This document shows positions 60,639-64,000 of a stretch of 64,000 nucleotides of DNA, in pieces. Source of the DNA: Chrysomallon squamiferum. Taxonomy: Eukaryota; Mollusca; Gastropoda; Neomphalida; Peltospiridae. The first letter of the stretch is position 1. Each line of letters starts with the position of its first letter. The notes below the pieces were generated by a model, which was not told where the DNA came from, did not search any database, and saw nothing but the letters and a program-made list of their open reading frames with translations. Location: NCBI GenBank assembly GCA_012295275.1, contig CM022672.1:23559976-23623975 (forward strand), in the 5' to 3' direction. Position numbers and translations under genes: made by a program.

Positions 60639-62071
60639 ATGTCTGTAAACCAAAGTAAGGAGCTACGGTTATATATATATGATTTGTTACTTTTTTTCTT
60701 TCTTTTTTTTGAAACGGTGCTGTATTTCTAGTAAAAGTAGGAGAATACCTGTATCATTTGATGATTTGTATGTATCTGTATCAGTGTATGGCCCTGAACT
60801 CAGAATTGACTAGTGATTTCTGCGTCTGAGCAAGTACTAAGTAGCCCGATTAAAGTTAAAACAGAAAATTATGCGTGTGTTCTTGCAGACATTATTAGGT
60901 TTCAGCTTCAGGCTGCATCAAGTAAATAATATAGGATGCTTTCCAATAATACTTTTAAAGAATTTCAACAACGTCAACGTCCCGTCAAAATGGCGGATAC
61001 GGGACAGTTCGTGGGAGTATCCTGCATTATATGGCTCGCTGAAATACAGAATAAAATAACCTCTGTTACTCTGTATACATTATAATATTACTCTCTATTT
61101 TTTGTAATAGAACTGTATAACTTAAAGAAGAATAGTATTAAGTTAACGATAATTATAAATTAATGTATCCTTGATAAACTGAAGGAACTAATTAAATTAA
61201 TAATTTCAGAAATTATTAAAATAAATAACGAAGAAAGTGAATATTGCAAGTAGTGCAAAATGCATTGATTTCCCGTATTGCAGAAAATATAAGTAACCAA
61301 GAATATATTCAGATACTGAGATAGGTCAAAACTATTAAAATAATTTTGTATTTGTTCTGCAAACACCCCCACCCCATCACACCTAGGTCAAAAACAAACC
61401 ACCTAAAATCATCAGAGATCCTCCTAAGCAAAATTCATGTTTATTTATTATTCTAATAGAAAACTTCAGAAATGACCTAGTTAGAACTTAGACCACTGAC
61501 AAATATTGTTTGATAGCAATGCAACAGTAATGTACAGGAAATAATGTTAAACACTTTTCAACACTTTTGATGTAGTTAGTGGTGTTTATTTTCAATGATG
61601 AGCTAAATATCATTCAGGACAGTAAAATTTGCAGGAATAGAAAATGAATTAAACAAACAGGGACAGTTTCTTCCATGGTCATTTACACAATCTTGGCAGC
61701 CCTGTAGTTTATAAATAATCCTATAACAATAATAACACTATTGTGCCATTTATTTAAAATAGTAATAATAACTTAAACCCTTTATTTTTCCAAATTTTGA
61801 GTCAGTTATTTTATTAATGTTTGTTGAATATTTCAGAAAGTGTTTTTGCAACTCTCCCACGCACTGAGCGAGGTGTACCAATTGTTCTTGGTAAAGATCC
61901 CAAAGGCAAAAATTTCCTGTATTGTAATGGAAATAGTGTGATCATCAGGGATATTGCTGTAAGTTTATGATATTGGTAAATTATAGATTCCTTTGATAGG
62001 GCTACAGCTCTTAGCAGAATTTTGTGACATAAATCACTGTTTTCCAGTGTAAAACAAGTATTATTTACCCC

Positions 62072-62103
<32 letters not shown>

Positions 62104-64000
62104 AAAAAGAAAATAATAATAATAATATCCTGGTTCAGTATAAATGATTGTGTTATTTACAACAAATTGTGATGATATAAACTGATTTTTAACTGTTAAT
62201 GTTAAGAGCATTTCTTTTCGTCATTACATACTTGTTTTATTAGGTTTATTTACAAAGAATATGGTATTAAACAAAAATTATTTTCTCATAAAACATTTCA
62301 AGTTTTAAAAATTATTTTTTTAATTTCAGAACCCACTTATTGCTGATATATACACTGAGCATTCCAAGGAGACAACTGTGGCCCAGTATTCACCTAGTGG
62401 TTTTTATATAGCTTCTGGAGGTATTTGTTTTCATAATTTAAAAAAATAAAAATATTTAGTTCTGGCAGGTAGTAAAAACCCATTGACACTCAAAATAACA
62501 GTATTTGATAACTTGTTTCTATTTTCTATCTCATAACATTATAATCTAAAGCATAATATAACTATTAAAAGCTAAATTAATGTTATTTAAATAAGAAAGA
62601 ATAAAAATTCTTTTTAAAGATTAAATTACATAATAACTGAATGAAATTAATTTCAATACTGTCTTGTCTCAATGTTCCAATCACCTGTTTGTATTACTAT
62701 AACTCCAAATTTAATTTAACATTTATTAGATGCAAGTGGAAAAGTTCGCATCTGGGATACAACACAGAAAGAACACATCCTGAAATATGAATATCAGCCA
62801 ATTGCTGGTAAAATCAAGGACATTGCTTGGACAGAAGACAGCAAGAGACTTGTTGTTGGAGGTGAAGGACGAGAAAAGTAAGTATATTTTTACTCCTCCT
62901 CATTTTAATAGAACTTTTTTTTTTTTTCTATCAATTACTTCTGTGTAAAACCTTTCTCTCTGAACTTGTATGTATATATAAGTTTGTGTGTGTGTGTAAT
63001 GCTCAGATTAATTTAATTAGAAAGATTTTTTCTGTTTTAAAATTGAATTCATTAATGATCAACTTTGATTAGAATAAAGTTCTAAGCATAATATCCCAAA
63101 ATGTATTTATTTGTGTCTTATTGATCTATCAAGTTATTTAGAGTAGTAAAAACATTTACTGAGGTATATCCTTTATAACAAAAAAAACAAACAACTATAA
63201 GCCATAGTATTTCAATTTTAATACCTGTAAAATATCTATTTCAGATTTGGTGCAGTGTTTATGTGGGATACTGGTACTTCAGTTGGTAATATTATGGGTA
63301 TGGGAAAGACCATCAACTCGGTGGACTTCAAGCCCAACAGACCATATCGGTGTGTGACAGCTAGTGAGGATTTCTCTCTAGCATTCATGGAAGGACCACC
63401 TTTTAAATTCAAACAAAATTTAAAAGTAAGAATATGTATTTTATTTTGTAATTGGCTGAAGTAATTGTATTTTCATAACTTCTTTTTATCTAATATTTCT
63501 TAACCTTAGTTTAGAGTTTGGTCATTCAGTGGACTGTTTAAGAGATCTTTGAGTGACTGTTTTGAATGCTGTCATGATAGTAATAAATCTGTAAAGATTA
63601 TTTAACAAAGAAATTGTAAGTCTAAAACTGAATTAAAAACTACCAATATTTTTAAAGTCTGATTTTGGTGGGTTGTATTAAACATTTTTTTTTTAAATTT
63701 ACTTCATTTCAAGGACTGAATGACTATTACATGGAAATTTAAAAACTTTTATTTTACAGTTTATAATTCCATACATCTTATGTTGACATCCAGTAATAAA
63801 ATTCATTTGAGACAAAAAGCATTGAACATTTAATGATAAAGTTTTTCATACCTTCAATATTAAACTAATGATTTTTTTTTATTTTTTAGGAACATACAAA
63901 TTTCGTCAATGCAGTGCGATATTCTCCAACAGGAGACAATTTTATATCGTGTGGTGCTGATGGAAAGGTATTATATTTCTTCTAGATGTTCACAATAAAC
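60639..64000 (+). CDS. WDR1: WD repeat protein 1 / actin-interacting protein 1 (5' part, runs off the right edge)
   Basis: Exons 60639-60654, 61837-61958, 62330-62420, 62730-62877, 63245-63425 and 63890-63967, in phase. Together they code for the first 212 residues of about 605. The protein binds cofilin-decorated actin filaments and promotes their disassembly in the cytoplasm. The match to WDR1/AIP1 is close: [87 protein letters not shown] and [11 protein letters not shown]. These cover the first WD blades of the two seven-bladed propellers. Exon 1 codes for only MSVNQ plus one base, joined to exon 2 as MSVNQKSVFATLP. The next donor (AAG|GTATTA) is at 63968, and the rest lies outside the window. 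Confidence 0.93.

Overview
The window is nuclear DNA from an animal. It is AT-rich, has interrupted genes with GT-AG introns, long microsatellites and decayed DNA transposons and LINEs, and shows no operons. The genes (FAM136A, DYNC2I2, PAAT, SMIM8, ACADSB, an SLC5 transporter, WDR1) are conserved metazoan genes. An invertebrate, probably a lophotrochozoan such as a mollusc, is my best guess, but the sequence does not fix the taxon.

Layout. 0-17 kb is a dense housekeeping block built from two head-to-head pairs: FAM136A(-)/DYNC2I2(+) share a 290-bp spacer, and PAAT(-)/SMIM8(+) share a 410-bp spacer. DYNC2I2 and PAAT converge tail to tail. 18-22.5 kb holds an intronless type II membrane protein resembling FkbM-type methyltransferases (-) and a tentative unrecognised four-exon gene (-). 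24.6-41.3 kb holds two paralogous secreted-protein genes (+), each coding for a short eight-cysteine peptide joined to a Hedgehog-type autoprocessing (Hint/Hog) domain. Between them lies the mitochondrial acyl-CoA dehydrogenase gene ACADSB (-). 42.7-52 kb is an SLC5-type sodium-coupled solute transporter (+) with tandemly copied first exons. 53.5-55.2 kb is a glycine-rich repeat precursor (-) with putative amidation and cleavage signals in each unit. 58-59.5 kb holds pogo/Tigger transposon remnants. From 60.6 kb to the right edge is the 5' part of WDR1 (+).

Central observation. The Hint pair is the most interesting system seen. Both copies share the framework C-x-C-x6-C-x-C-x-C-x(9-12)-C-C-x2-C directly in front of the Hint cysteine. 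Both carry His where Hedgehog has the Asp that activates cholesterol. Intron phases match throughout, so this looks like a duplicated family of self-processing small cysteine-rich peptides.

Quality note. Four otherwise intact conserved genes each carry a single-base frameshift (FkbM-like, Hint copy 1, ACADSB, SLC5). Three lie in or next to short base runs. Assembly error is more likely than four independent pseudogenes. All exon models were read by eye from splice signals, phase and remembered family sequences; no alignments were run.
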